NCBI GenBank assembly: GCA_019114645.1
Contig: DXFC01000189.1
Location: forward strand, 1-10,422
Length of the DNA stretch: 10,422 nt
Source of the DNA: Candidatus Halomonas stercoripullorum
GTDB lineage: Bacteria > Pseudomonadota > Gammaproteobacteria > Pseudomonadales > Halomonadaceae
Direction: 5' to 3'
Part shown: positions 1 to 6,461 of the stretch, piece by piece
Layout: each line of letters begins with the position of its first letter
Position numbering within the stretch: the first letter of the stretch is position 1
The notes under the pieces: generated by a model
What the model was told of the DNA's origin: nothing
Database searches by the model: none
What the model saw: only the letters and a program-made list of their open reading frames with translations
Translations under genes and position numbers: made by a program

Positions 1-1
1 C

Positions 2-67
2 TTCATGGAAGCACTGCACGAGCAGAGCCCGAAATATCACCGCAACATCCAGCATCAGGATGGCTGA
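2..67 (+). CDS. 3' end of an unidentified gene (partial)
   Basis: An open frame enters from the left edge and ends at TGA 65-67, giving the C-terminal 21 residues (starting F-M-E-A-L-H). The tail is hydrophilic, with several His and Gln, and has no recognisable motif, so the product cannot be named. Its stop lies inside the start region of the next gene: the two overlap by 8 bases (60-67), the usual arrangement of translationally coupled genes in one operon. An internal ATG at 5 could in principle start a 20-codon peptide, but a 3' fragment of a longer gene is far more likely. Confidence 0.55.
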   Translation, partial: FMEALHEQSPKYHRNIQHQDG

Positions 68-431
68 AGCCGGCTATCTGCAGCGTTGGTACCACCAGCA
101 CCGCCTATGGGCGGTGCTGGCCGTTTTGGCGGCGGTCACCATTGCCGTCGGCAGCTTGCTCCCGGCTAGCGAGATGCCCTCCACTTTGCCATGGGACAAG
201 TTCAACCACTTTGTGGGCTATGCCGGTTTGGCAGGGCTTGTTGGTTTAAGCGGGTTGCTGTTGTGGCGCACCTTTATTGTGGTCGTGCTCTACGGGATTG
301 GCATCGAATATTTGCAGCTTCTGGTGCCGGGTCGCACGGGCGGCGACGGGATGGATATCTTCGCCAATACCCTTGGCGCACTTGCCGCCGTACTGCTACT
401 GGCCGCATTACGGCGGTATCGGTTGCGCTAG
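60..431 (+). CDS. VanZ-family small membrane protein
   Basis: A 123-residue protein with about four hydrophobic segments (roughly residues 17-35, 51-68, 69-87 and 101-117). It shows the VanZ-like signature: D-K-x-x-H-F-x-G-Y-A after the first segment, then E-Y-L-Q-x-x-x-P-G-R, then a conserved D-x-x-A-N-x-x-G in the last part. VanZ was named for low-level teicoplanin resistance in enterococci, but short single-domain homologues are widespread in proteobacteria and have no settled role, so resistance should not be assumed. The ATG at 60 overlaps the stop of the preceding gene, which favours this start and suggests co-transcription with it. The gene is convergent with ppiA, with only 18 bases between the stops. 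Confidence 0.85.
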   Translation: MAEAGYLQRWYHQHRLWAVLAVLAAVTIAVGSLLPASEMPSTLPWDKFNHFVGYAGLAGLVGLSGLLLWRTFIVVVLYGIGIEYLQLLVPGRTGGDGMDIFANTLGALAAVLLLAALRRYRLR

Positions 432-449
432 ATAGTGTCGAATTACGTA

Positions 450-1019
450 CTATTGCACTTCGGCCCGCTCGATCACGACCGCTTCATGCGGGACATCCTG
501 GAAAGAACCACGGCTGCCGGTGGGCACGCGCTTGATGGCGTCGACCACGTCCATGCCTTCGACAACACGACCGAACACGGCATAGCCCCAGGCCTGACCG
601 GAGTGGGTGCCCTGGTGGTCGAGGAAGCGATTGTCTTCAACGTTGATGAAGAATTGCGCGGTAGCGGAGTGTGGAGCGCCGGTGCGCGCCATGGCCAGGG
701 TGCCGCGTTCATTGCGCAGGCCATTATCGGCTTCGTTGGTGATCGCGTCGCGGGTTGGCTTCTGGCGCAGGTCCTGGTCGAAGCCACCGCCCTGGATCAT
801 GAAGCCGTCAATCACGCGGTGGAACACCGTGTCATCGTAGTGGCCTTCTTCTACATAGGTCAGGAAGTTTTCAACGCTTGCGGGCGCCTGTTCCTGGAAC
901 AGCTCGATGGTGATGGCGCCATGGTTGGTATGCAGTACCACATTGGTGGCGTGGGCATGGAGTGCGGCCAGCGGTAGCGTGGCGGCGGCAAGCAGAATCA
1001 TGAAAAAACGCTTCAACAC
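450..1019 (-). CDS. ppiA: Periplasmic peptidyl-prolyl cis-trans isomerase (cyclophilin type)
   Basis: Cyclophilin of 189 residues that isomerises X-Pro bonds, here exported to the periplasm. Residues 1-24 are a Sec signal peptide ending in A-H-A. The catalytic cyclophilin core is intact: F66-H-R68-V-I-D-G-F73-M-I-Q76-G-G, then A-Q122-F-F-I-N and G-Y-A-V-F-G-R-V near 145-152. The length matches E. coli PpiA (about 190 residues), and the short D-H-rich loop before G-Y-A-V-F-G resembles that protein. The start is ambiguous: GTG at 1019 lies 5 bases and TTG at 1016 lies 8 bases after an AGGAG, while the ATG at 1001 would remove the positively charged N-region of the signal peptide. The sequence upstream of the gene is 65 bases to the stop of the unknown secreted gene, so it may be read from the same transcript. 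Confidence 0.93.
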   Translation of the reverse strand: MLKRFFMILLAAATLPLAALHAHATNVVLHTNHGAITIELFQEQAPASVENFLTYVEEGHYDDTVFHRVIDGFMIQGGGFDQDLRQKPTRDAITNEADNGLRNERGTLAMARTGAPHSATAQFFINVEDNRFLDHQGTHSGQAWGYAVFGRVVEGMDVVDAIKRVPTGSRGSFQDVPHEAVVIERAEVQ

Positions 1020-1084
1020 GGGAGCTCCTGGTGGGTTCTCGACAGAAATGAGTCAGCCTAGCTTACGTTTTGCCGGGGCTGCTG

Positions 1085-1645
1085 TCAGCGGTTGTGGCGG
1101 GTTTCCTCCTCTACTTCGCACAGTCGTTCGGCGCGATCCAGGGCTGCAGCGACTCCCTTCAGCGCGAAGCTCAGGAACCAGTAGTCCTCGTCGCCACGGT
1201 CGAGACGTATTAGCAGGGTCTCGCCATTACGCATTTCATCCAACAGCAGGTCGAATTCGCTGAGATAGAAATTGACGTAGAAACCGCGGTCACCGCGCTG
1301 GGTGATGAACTCCGCCACGCCGTTATGGATGGTTTCATGATCCACCCGCAAATCACCGGAAACCCGATTTGCCACGCGATCTTCGGGTTGGTGATCTTCC
1401 AGCTCCACGCGTATTTCAAGCCAGGGGAGATCGCACACCCCGGTGGTGTAGTTCACGCTCAGGATGGTATCGCTGTAGCTGTGCTGTTGGAGTGCGCGAA
1501 CATGGCGCTCTTCGCCCAGCGTCAGCACCACCGAGTGCCATAGCTCGTGGGCCTCGGCGTCGCTGACGTTGTAGTGGGTGGCCAGCACAGGTGAGCTGAA
1601 TAGCAGGCTGGCCGCCAACGAGATGCCAAAAAGAGTCGGCTTCAT
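1085..1645 (-). CDS. Secreted protein of unknown function
   Basis: A 186-residue protein not recognised with confidence. Residues 1-22 form a Sec signal peptide (K at position 2, hydrophobic core, cleavage after V-L-A). The mature part is acidic and has exactly two cysteines, C71 and C176, which could form a disulfide in the periplasm. The C-terminal half has the pattern G-E-T-L-L-I-R-L followed by W-F-L-S-F-A-L-K-G-V-A-A-A-L and then Cys. This loosely recalls the invasion-associated locus B (IalB/InvB-like) fold, but that is only a resemblance. The ATG at 1645 lies 4 bases after the stop of the upstream gene and has no strong ribosome binding site of its own, so translation is probably coupled to that gene. 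Confidence 0.75.
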   Translation of the reverse strand: MKPTLFGISLAASLLFSSPVLATHYNVSDAEAHELWHSVVLTLGEERHVRALQQHSYSDTILSVNYTTGVCDLPWLEIRVELEDHQPEDRVANRVSGDLRVDHETIHNGVAEFITQRGDRGFYVNFYLSEFDLLLDEMRNGETLLIRLDRGDEDYWFLSFALKGVAAALDRAERLCEVEEETRHNR

Positions 1646-1649
1646 GGGA

Positions 1650-1988
1650 TCAGTTGAAGTCCCGGCTCGGTAGCAACCAGTTCTCTGAAGGGGTATGCCC
1701 CGCGGCTTCGGCGCGCTGGTACTCCTCCGCCATAGAATGGCTGATAGCCAGCAGGCACGCCTCTACGCTCGGGTGATCATCGGCAACTTCGAAGATGGGC
1801 TCGCTCTGCAGCGGTGTCTGAATGTAATGGCTCTGTTCGCTGCTGAACACATCACCGTCTAGAGCGCGGTAGACACGCACTCGGATCGAAGTGGGTATGT
1901 CATTGAGGCAAAAGGCCACTTCGGTTACCAGCTGGCGCTGGTAGGTAATGAGCGCGTTATCGAGTGGTCGTAACTTTGCGTTGTTCAT
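1650..1988 (-). CDS. Small protein of unknown function
   Basis: A 112-residue protein with no signal peptide, no membrane segment and no motif I recognise; probably cytoplasmic. It is acidic, with a single Cys (C27 in A-F-C-L-N-D) and an alpha-helical, Glu/Ala-rich C-terminal third (around S-M-A-E-E-Y-Q-R-A-E-A-A). It begins at ATG 1988. The only purine-rich stretch upstream, AAGGGA, is 11 bases away, so initiation looks weak. It is the first gene of the minus-strand group and faces nosR across the regulatory region. Only 4 bases separate its stop from the start of the secreted unknown protein, so the two form one unit. Confidence 0.65.
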   Translation of the reverse strand: MNNAKLRPLDNALITYQRQLVTEVAFCLNDIPTSIRVRVYRALDGDVFSSEQSHYIQTPLQSEPIFEVADDHPSVEACLLAISHSMAEEYQRAEAAGHTPSENWLLPSRDFN

Positions 1989-2020
1989 GAGGTGCCGTGT
2001 CCCTTCCGCTGCGTTGAAAT

Positions 2021-2034
2021 TTGATGCAGGTCAA
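2021..2034 (+). promoter_or_regulatory. FNR/DNR-type binding site upstream of nosR
   Basis: TTGATGCAGGTCAA matches the consensus TTGAT-N4-ATCAA of the CRP/FNR family (FNR, ANR, DNR, NNR) in 9 of 10 defined positions. The single difference, G for A in the right half, is common in sites of the nitric oxide-responsive DNR/NNR branch. The centre at 2027.5 lies 41.5 bases before a start point near 2069, the class II activator position, and a -10-like TAGCAT sits at 2056-2061. This predicts that nos transcription rises when oxygen falls and nitric oxide or nitrogen oxides are present. Which regulator binds cannot be told from the site. Confidence 0.85.
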
Positions 2035-2051
2035 AATCCTGACGGCTCGTT

Positions 2052-2060
2052 CTGATAGCA
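2052..2060 (-). promoter_or_regulatory. Possible extended -10 element for the divergent minus-strand genes
   Basis: Read on the minus strand, 2060 to 2052 is TGCTATCAG, which fits an extended -10 (TGn followed by TAT-A-like). A weak TTTCCG lies 16 bases further upstream as a poor -35. It would start transcription near 2045, leaving the FNR/DNR box just downstream of the start. It overlaps the plus-strand -10 element, so the two promoters would compete. The evidence is one short motif only. Confidence 0.25.
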
Positions 2061-2061
2061 T
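2056..2061 (+). promoter_or_regulatory. Probable -10 element of the nosR promoter
   Basis: TAGCAT matches TATAAT at 4 of 6 positions and is placed so that transcription would start near 2068-2069, about 41 bases from the centre of the FNR/DNR box. No -35 hexamer is needed at such class II sites. The call rests on spacing as much as on sequence. Confidence 0.5.
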
Positions 2062-2068
2062 TCAAACA

Positions 2069-2230
2069 TGTATCGGAAATACCCCTTTGGTAGTAGTGCT
2101 AGGCTGAATTTGTAAGTTCGAGGCTGCCAACGAAGTATGCCACACCCTTCACGAATTACGACAATGCGGACACGGGGCTAAAGCGAACCACCTGTATTAG
2201 CCACCGTTATGCATCGCAAGAGAGGAATGA
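2069..2230 (+). other. Long nosR leader with a weak hairpin
   Basis: If transcription starts near 2069 the nosR mRNA has an untranslated leader of about 160 bases. It contains an inverted repeat GGCTAA (2176-2181) / TTAGCC (2197-2202) that could form a 6-bp stem with a 15-base loop about 30 bases before the nosR start. It also has two very short open frames (2068-2115 and 2137-2181) without convincing ribosome binding sites. I recognise no known riboswitch in it. Confidence 0.35.
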
Positions 2231-4393
2231 ATGAGGTCTTGGCGCGCCTGTTTAGCGACCCTGATGATCCTGACGATGACAGTCCTGTCGGCTACGGTTC
2301 AAGCGGCTGATTGGCTCTCCGAGTTTTTTCCTGAAGCTGACGCAGTGGGCGAGGCATTGGAAGAGCCGCCTGTGGTCCCGGTATTGCAGAACGGTGAGAC
2401 GGTAGGGTACGTCTTTGAGACCAATGACATCGCCCCGATTCCGGCGTATTCCGGTTATCCGGTCAACATGCGCGTGGGCATGACGCTGGACGGCCATATC
2501 ACCGGGATCGAAGTGCTTGAGCACTCAGAGCCGATCGTGTTGATCGGCATACCCGAGTCGGTACTCGACGATTTTGTCGGCCAGTATGTCGGCAAGTCGG
2601 TGAGCCAGCGCGTACGCGTGGGTTTGTCACGCCAGCAGCGCGAAGGCTATGAGCAGGTCGATGCGGTATCGGGGGCCACCGTTACTGTAGTGGTGATGGG
2701 CGAAGGCATTATGCGCTCGGCGCGCCGCGTAGCCCGCGAGCTGGGCATACTTGAAGGTGGCACGACAGAGCGTGCCACGGTGCGGGATGAGCTGTTCGAG
2801 GAGGCGAGCTGGGATGCGTTGCTGGAAGAGGGCGCCATCGGGCATCTGCACCTGACCCGTGGCGAGGTGGACGCCGCTTTTGTCGGCACCGATGCCGAAG
2901 GTGTCGAAGCCGCACCGGAGGGGCGCGAGAACGACACCTTCATCGATCTCTATTTCGCCTACCTCAACGTGCCTACGGTGGGGCGCAACCTGCTGGGTGA
3001 GCGCCAGTTCGAGCAGTTGATGGCGGAGTTGGGCGAGGGTGAGCACGCATTGGCGATCATGGCGGACGGCCTTTACTCCTTCAAGGGGTCCGGCTTTGTG
3101 CGTGGTGGTATTTATGACCGCATCATGATTCACCATGGCGGGCGCACCGACCAGTTCCACGATGCCGACGTGCGGCGCTTGTGGGGTGTCGAGGCCGAGG
3201 GTGCCCCGCGACTGAGTGAGCGTGACATCTTCATCCTGCGCGAAGAAACCCGCTTCGACCCCGGCCAGCCTTGGGAGCTGGAGTTGCTGGTGCGCCGACA
3301 GGTGGGAGCGCTGGACAGTGAATTTTCGGGCTTTGCCAGCGAGATGAAAATACCGGAGCGCTTCCTGGTGATTCCCGAACCAGCTGATGACCTGCTGGCG
3401 GGCGACGAGGAGCGTCCACTGTGGGTCTCGGTGTGGCAAGACCGCGTGCTGCACATCGTGGTGCTGGGTGCCGGCCTGGGTGTGCTGACCTTCATTCTGC
3501 TGTTTCAGGACTGGCTGGCCAAACGGCCCCGGCTGCTACACACCCTGCGCTACAGCTATCTGGTGTATACCGCAGTGTTCATTGGCTGGTACGCCCTGGC
3601 CCAGCTCTCGGTGGTCAATATCCTCACCTTCACCAATGCGCTGTTCACGGACTTCCAGTGGACCACCTTCCTGATGGACCCGATGATGTTCATCCTCTGG
3701 AGCTTTGTTGCGGTGTCGCTGTTGCTGTGGGGGCGCGGTGTCTACTGCGGCTGGCTGTGCCCTTTCGGGGCCATGCAGGAGCTGATCAGTGCGGTGGCGA
3801 TCAAGCTGAAGGTGCCGCAGTTCGAACTGCCCTTTGCCGTGCACGAACGCCTTTGGGCGCTGAAATACATCATCCTGCTGGGGCTGTTCGCGGTGTCGCT
3901 ACAGTCGCTGGGTCAGGCGGAGGTCCTCGCCGAAGTCGAGCCGTTCAAGACCGCGGTGCTGCTCAAGTTCCAGCGCGAGTGGGGCTTCGTGCTCTATGCC
4001 GTGCTGCTGCTGGTGATCAGCGCCTTCAACCACAAATTCTACTGCCGCTATGTGTGCCCGCTGGGTGCCGGTCTGGCGATTCCTGCGCGGATTCGTCTGT
4101 TCGACTGGCTGCGTCGGCATAAAGAGTGCGGCAAGCCCTGCCAGATCTGTGCCCACGAGTGTCATATCCAGGCGATTCATCCCGAAGGGCACATCAACCC
4201 CAACGAATGCCACTACTGCCTGGATTGCCAGATCACCTACCACAACGACCGCAAGTGTCCGCCCATGGTGGTGCAGCGCAAAAAGCGCGAGAAGGCGACA
4301 CGCTTGAGTGGCAAGGCAGACGAGAACAAGCGAATTCCTGCTGTTCAGGTGGCTGCAGATGGCGCTGAGTTGGCCCCACGGGCGGTGAAATGA
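2231..4393 (+). CDS. nosR: NosR, membrane flavo-iron-sulfur protein for nitrous oxide reduction
   Basis: NosR of 720 residues, the normal family length. It is a membrane protein needed for nos expression and for NosZ activity in vivo, probably passing electrons from the quinol pool towards NosZ. Residues 1-25 are a signal peptide or first membrane anchor. A periplasmic FMN-binding domain covers about 74-170 and ends in D144-A-V-S-G-A-T150, the site where FMN is attached covalently to Thr. Five membrane segments follow (about 407-425, 442-461, 484-500, 537-556 and 586-600), with two C-x-x-x-C-P motifs on the polyferredoxin-like core (C506/C510 and C605/C609). The C-terminal cytoplasmic domain holds two Cys sets for 4Fe-4S clusters: C633, C637, C640, C644 and C660, C663, C666, C676. 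AGAGGA just before the ATG at 2231 serves as ribosome binding site. It is the first gene of the operon, behind the FNR/DNR promoter. Confidence 0.97.
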   Translation: MRSWRACLATLMILTMTVLSATVQAADWLSEFFPEADAVGEALEEPPVVPVLQNGETVGYVFETNDIAPIPAYSGYPVNMRVGMTLDGHITGIEVLEHSEPIVLIGIPESVLDDFVGQYVGKSVSQRVRVGLSRQQREGYEQVDAVSGATVTVVVMGEGIMRSARRVARELGILEGGTTERATVRDELFEEASWDALLEEGAIGHLHLTRGEVDAAFVGTDAEGVEAAPEGRENDTFIDLYFAYLNVPTVGRNLLGERQFEQLMAELGEGEHALAIMADGLYSFKGSGFVRGGIYDRIMIHHGGRTDQFHDADVRRLWGVEAEGAPRLSERDIFILREETRFDPGQPWELELLVRRQVGALDSEFSGFASEMKIPERFLVIPEPADDLLAGDEERPLWVSVWQDRVLHIVVLGAGLGVLTFILLFQDWLAKRPRLLHTLRYSYLVYTAVFIGWYALAQLSVVNILTFTNALFTDFQWTTFLMDPMMFILWSFVAVSLLLWGRGVYCGWLCPFGAMQELISAVAIKLKVPQFELPFAVHERLWALKYIILLGLFAVSLQSLGQAEVLAEVEPFKTAVLLKFQREWGFVLYAVLLLVISAFNHKFYCRYVCPLGAGLAIPARIRLFDWLRRHKECGKPCQICAHECHIQAIHPEGHINPNECHYCLDCQITYHNDRKCPPMVVQRKKREKATRLSGKADENKRIPAVQVAADGAELAPRAVK

Positions 4394-4395
4394 GC

Positions 4396-4421
4396 GTGCC
4401 GGCGGCAAGAGCAGCCGGTGC
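4396..4421 (+). other. Hairpin in the nosR-nosZ gap
   Basis: GTGCCGGC (4396-4403) and GCCGGTGC (4414-4421) can pair in RNA as an 8-bp stem with two G-U pairs and a 10-base loop, starting 2 bases after the nosR stop. No T-run follows, so it is not a classical terminator; an RNA processing or stabilising element is possible. The gap of 87 bases has no FNR-type box and no clear second promoter. Confidence 0.35.
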
Positions 4422-4480
4422 AGTGTAAGAATGGCCGACCGCAGGGTTGGCAATGCAAGGCAAGTTAACGGAGAAGCATC

Positions 4481-6394
4481 ATGAGCGACAAGCAGACAGG
4501 CGACAAGCTCACCGGAACCGTCAACCAGGGACGCCGCCGTTTCCTGGCCGGTAGTGCCGCAGTGGGTGCGGCGAGTGTGGCGGGAGCCGCCGGCATGGCG
4601 GGCGTGGGTGCCCTGACACATAGTCAGCCGGCCAAGGCGCAAGCCAACGGCAGCGCGGCCAATATCCATGTGGCTCCGGGTGAACTCGACGAGTACTACG
4701 GTTTCTGGAGTGGCGGCAAAAGTGGCGAGGTACGCATCTATGGTGTGCCCTCCATGCGCGAAATCATGCGTATTCCGGTATTCAATCACTGCTCGGCGTC
4801 CGGTTATGGGCAGACCAACGAGACCAAGCGTATTCTCGGTGACAGTGCCAAGTACTTTAACGGTGATGCTCACCACCCCCATATCAGCTACACCGATGGC
4901 AGCCACGATGGGCGTTATCTGTTCATCAACGACAAGGCCAACACCCGTGTCGCGCGTGTGCGTCTGGATGTGTTCAAGACCGATGCCATGGTGACGGTGC
5001 CCAACGTTCAGGCCATCCACGGCCTGCGCCTGCAGAAGGCGCCACGTACCAATTATGTCTTCGCCAACGCCGAGTATTTGATTCCGCAGCCCAACGATGG
5101 CCGCGACATCAATGATCCGACCAAGTACCACACCATGTGGAACGCTATCGATGCCGACACCATGGAGGTGAAGTGGCAGGTCATCGTCGATGGCAACCTG
5201 GACAACATGGATACCGATTACACCGGTAAATATGCGGCGGCGACTTGCTACAACTCCGAGGGGGCCGTAACGCTACCCGGTACCATGCGCAACGAGCGTG
5301 ACTGGGTAACCGTGTTCAGTATCGAGCGCATCGAGCAAGCGGTGGCCGAGGGTAATTACATCACTATCGGCGACTCCGATGTGCCGGTCGTGGATGGGCG
5401 CAAGAGCGCGGGCCTGAACGTGACCCGCTATGTGCCGGTGCCCAAGAACCCCCACGGTTTGAACACTTCCACTGATGGCAAGTACTTCATCGCTGCGGGC
5501 AAGCTGTCGCCCACCGTTACCATGATCGAGATCGCCAAGCTGGACGACCTCTTCGAGGGCAACCTGAGCGACGAGCGTGACGTGGTGGTAGGTGAGCCGG
5601 AACTGGGTCTTGGGCCGCTACACACCACTTACGACGGGCGCGGTAATGCCTATACCACCCTGTTTATCGACAGCCAGGTAGTGAAGTGGAACATGGAAGA
5701 CGCCGTCCGCCACTACAATGGTGAAGACGTCAACTATATTCGTCAGAAAATCGACGTCCACTATCAGCCGGGGCATAACCACGCGACGCTCTCCGAGTCC
5801 AAGGATGCTGATGGCAAATACCTGTTCTCGCTGAACAAGTTCTCCAAGGATCGCTACCTCCCGGTAGGCCCGCTGCACCCCGAAAACGATCAGATGATCG
5901 ATATTTCGGGCGAAGAGATGGTGCTACTGCATGACACCCCCACTTTTGCCGAGCCGCACGATGCGGTGATCATCCGTCGCGACCAGATTCAGACCAAGCA
6001 GATCTGGGAACGTAATGATCCCTACTTCGCCGCGACTGTCGCCAGAGCCCAGGAAGATGGCGTTACCCTGGAAACCGACAACGTGGTTATTCGTGACGGC
6101 AACCAGGTGCGCGTCTATATGACCTCGGTGGCGCCCAACTTCGGTTTGACCGAGTTTACCGTCAAGCAGGGGGATGAGGTCACCGTGACCATTACCAACC
6201 TGGACCGCGTTGAAGATCTGACCCATGGCTTCTGTGTGGTGAACCACGGAGTCAGCATGGAGATCAGTCCGCAGCAGACCTCCTCGGTCACCTTTACAGC
6301 CGACAGGCCCGGGGTGTTCTGGTACTACTGCAACTGGTTCTGCCACGCGCTGCACATGGAAATGAAGGGTCGCATGCTCGTCGAACCGGCCTGA
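4481..6394 (+). CDS. nosZ: Nitrous oxide reductase NosZ (clade I, Tat-exported)
   Basis: Catalytic subunit that reduces N2O to N2 in the periplasm, 637 residues, working as a homodimer. The N-terminus is a twin-arginine signal (R18-R-R-F-L-A-G-S, then an Ala/Gly-rich segment, cleavage near A-K-A-Q-A at about 54), typical of clade I enzymes from denitrifying proteobacteria. The beta-propeller holds the CuZ ligands, all present: H131 and H132 (in D-A-H-H-P-H), H180 (I-H-G-L-R), H325 (P-H-G-L-N), H381, H432 (G-H-N-H) and H493 (E-P-H-D). The C-terminal cupredoxin domain has the full CuA set: H582, C617, W619, C621, H625 and M628 in C-N-W-F-C-H-A-L-H-M-E-M. Residue numbers run within two of the Pseudomonas stutzeri precursor as I recall it. 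GGAG at 4470-4473 lies 7 bases before the ATG. No key residue is missing, so the enzyme should be functional if matured by NosDFYL. Confidence 0.98.
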   Translation: MSDKQTGDKLTGTVNQGRRRFLAGSAAVGAASVAGAAGMAGVGALTHSQPAKAQANGSAANIHVAPGELDEYYGFWSGGKSGEVRIYGVPSMREIMRIPVFNHCSASGYGQTNETKRILGDSAKYFNGDAHHPHISYTDGSHDGRYLFINDKANTRVARVRLDVFKTDAMVTVPNVQAIHGLRLQKAPRTNYVFANAEYLIPQPNDGRDINDPTKYHTMWNAIDADTMEVKWQVIVDGNLDNMDTDYTGKYAAATCYNSEGAVTLPGTMRNERDWVTVFSIERIEQAVAEGNYITIGDSDVPVVDGRKSAGLNVTRYVPVPKNPHGLNTSTDGKYFIAAGKLSPTVTMIEIAKLDDLFEGNLSDERDVVVGEPELGLGPLHTTYDGRGNAYTTLFIDSQVVKWNMEDAVRHYNGEDVNYIRQKIDVHYQPGHNHATLSESKDADGKYLFSLNKFSKDRYLPVGPLHPENDQMIDISGEEMVLLHDTPTFAEPHDAVIIRRDQIQTKQIWERNDPYFAATVARAQEDGVTLETDNVVIRDGNQVRVYMTSVAPNFGLTEFTVKQGDEVTVTITNLDRVEDLTHGFCVVNHGVSMEISPQQTSSVTFTADRPGVFWYYCNWFCHALHMEMKGRMLVEPA

Positions 6395-6408
6395 TTCATC
6401 GGCGGTTA

Positions 6409-6437
6409 CTGCTGGGTCGGCATGGCCGGCTCAGCAG
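6409..6437 (+). terminator. Strong GC-rich hairpin after nosZ (attenuator or mRNA stabiliser)
   Basis: 6409-6421 pairs with 6425-6437 to give a 13-bp stem with two G-U pairs and a 3-base ATG loop, 14 bases after the nosZ stop. No T-run follows, so full intrinsic termination is unlikely. The position, right behind the most abundantly needed protein of the operon, suggests a partial terminator or a block to 3' exonucleases that keeps nosZ mRNA in excess over nosDFYL. Confidence 0.6.
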
Positions 6438-6440
6438 CCC

Positions 6441-6456
6441 ACTCTATCAGTAGAGT
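6441..6456 (+). promoter_or_regulatory. Hairpin covering the nosD ribosome binding site
   Basis: ACTCTA (6441-6446) and TAGAGT (6451-6456) are perfectly complementary across a 4-base TCAG loop. The only purine-rich Shine-Dalgarno candidate for nosD, AGTAGAG (6449-6455), lies in the loop and the right arm and ends 6 bases before the ATG. Folding would hide it and lower nosD translation. The stem is short and A/T-containing, so it may be only moderately stable. Confidence 0.45.
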
Positions 6457-6461
6457 ACGTT

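Noticed and set aside
60..431. Glycopeptide resistance determinant
   Set aside because: VanZ-family membership alone does not indicate resistance; no other van gene is present and Gram-negative homologues are housekeeping or of unknown role.
432..453. Short inverted repeat ATAGT/ACTAT between VanZ and ppiA stops as a terminator
   Set aside because: Only 5 A/T-rich base pairs around a 12-base loop and no T-run, so too weak to call.
435..977. 180-residue open frame on the plus strand opposite ppiA
   Set aside because: Mirror of the cyclophilin gene, whose catalytic motifs are intact on the other strand.
2068..2181. Two mini open frames in the nosR leader (2068-2115 and 2137-2181)
   Set aside because: Fifteen and fourteen codons, no ribosome binding sites, and the first begins at the predicted transcription start. 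Such frames arise easily by chance.
2627..3454. 275-residue open frame on the minus strand inside nosR
   Set aside because: Antisense shadow of nosR with no motif and no credible start signal.
3899..5131. 410-residue open frame on the minus strand across the nosR-nosZ junction
   Set aside because: It is antisense to two fully supported genes, is rich in low-information His/Val/Ala/Leu stretches, and spans a gene boundary. It follows from codon bias on the other strand.
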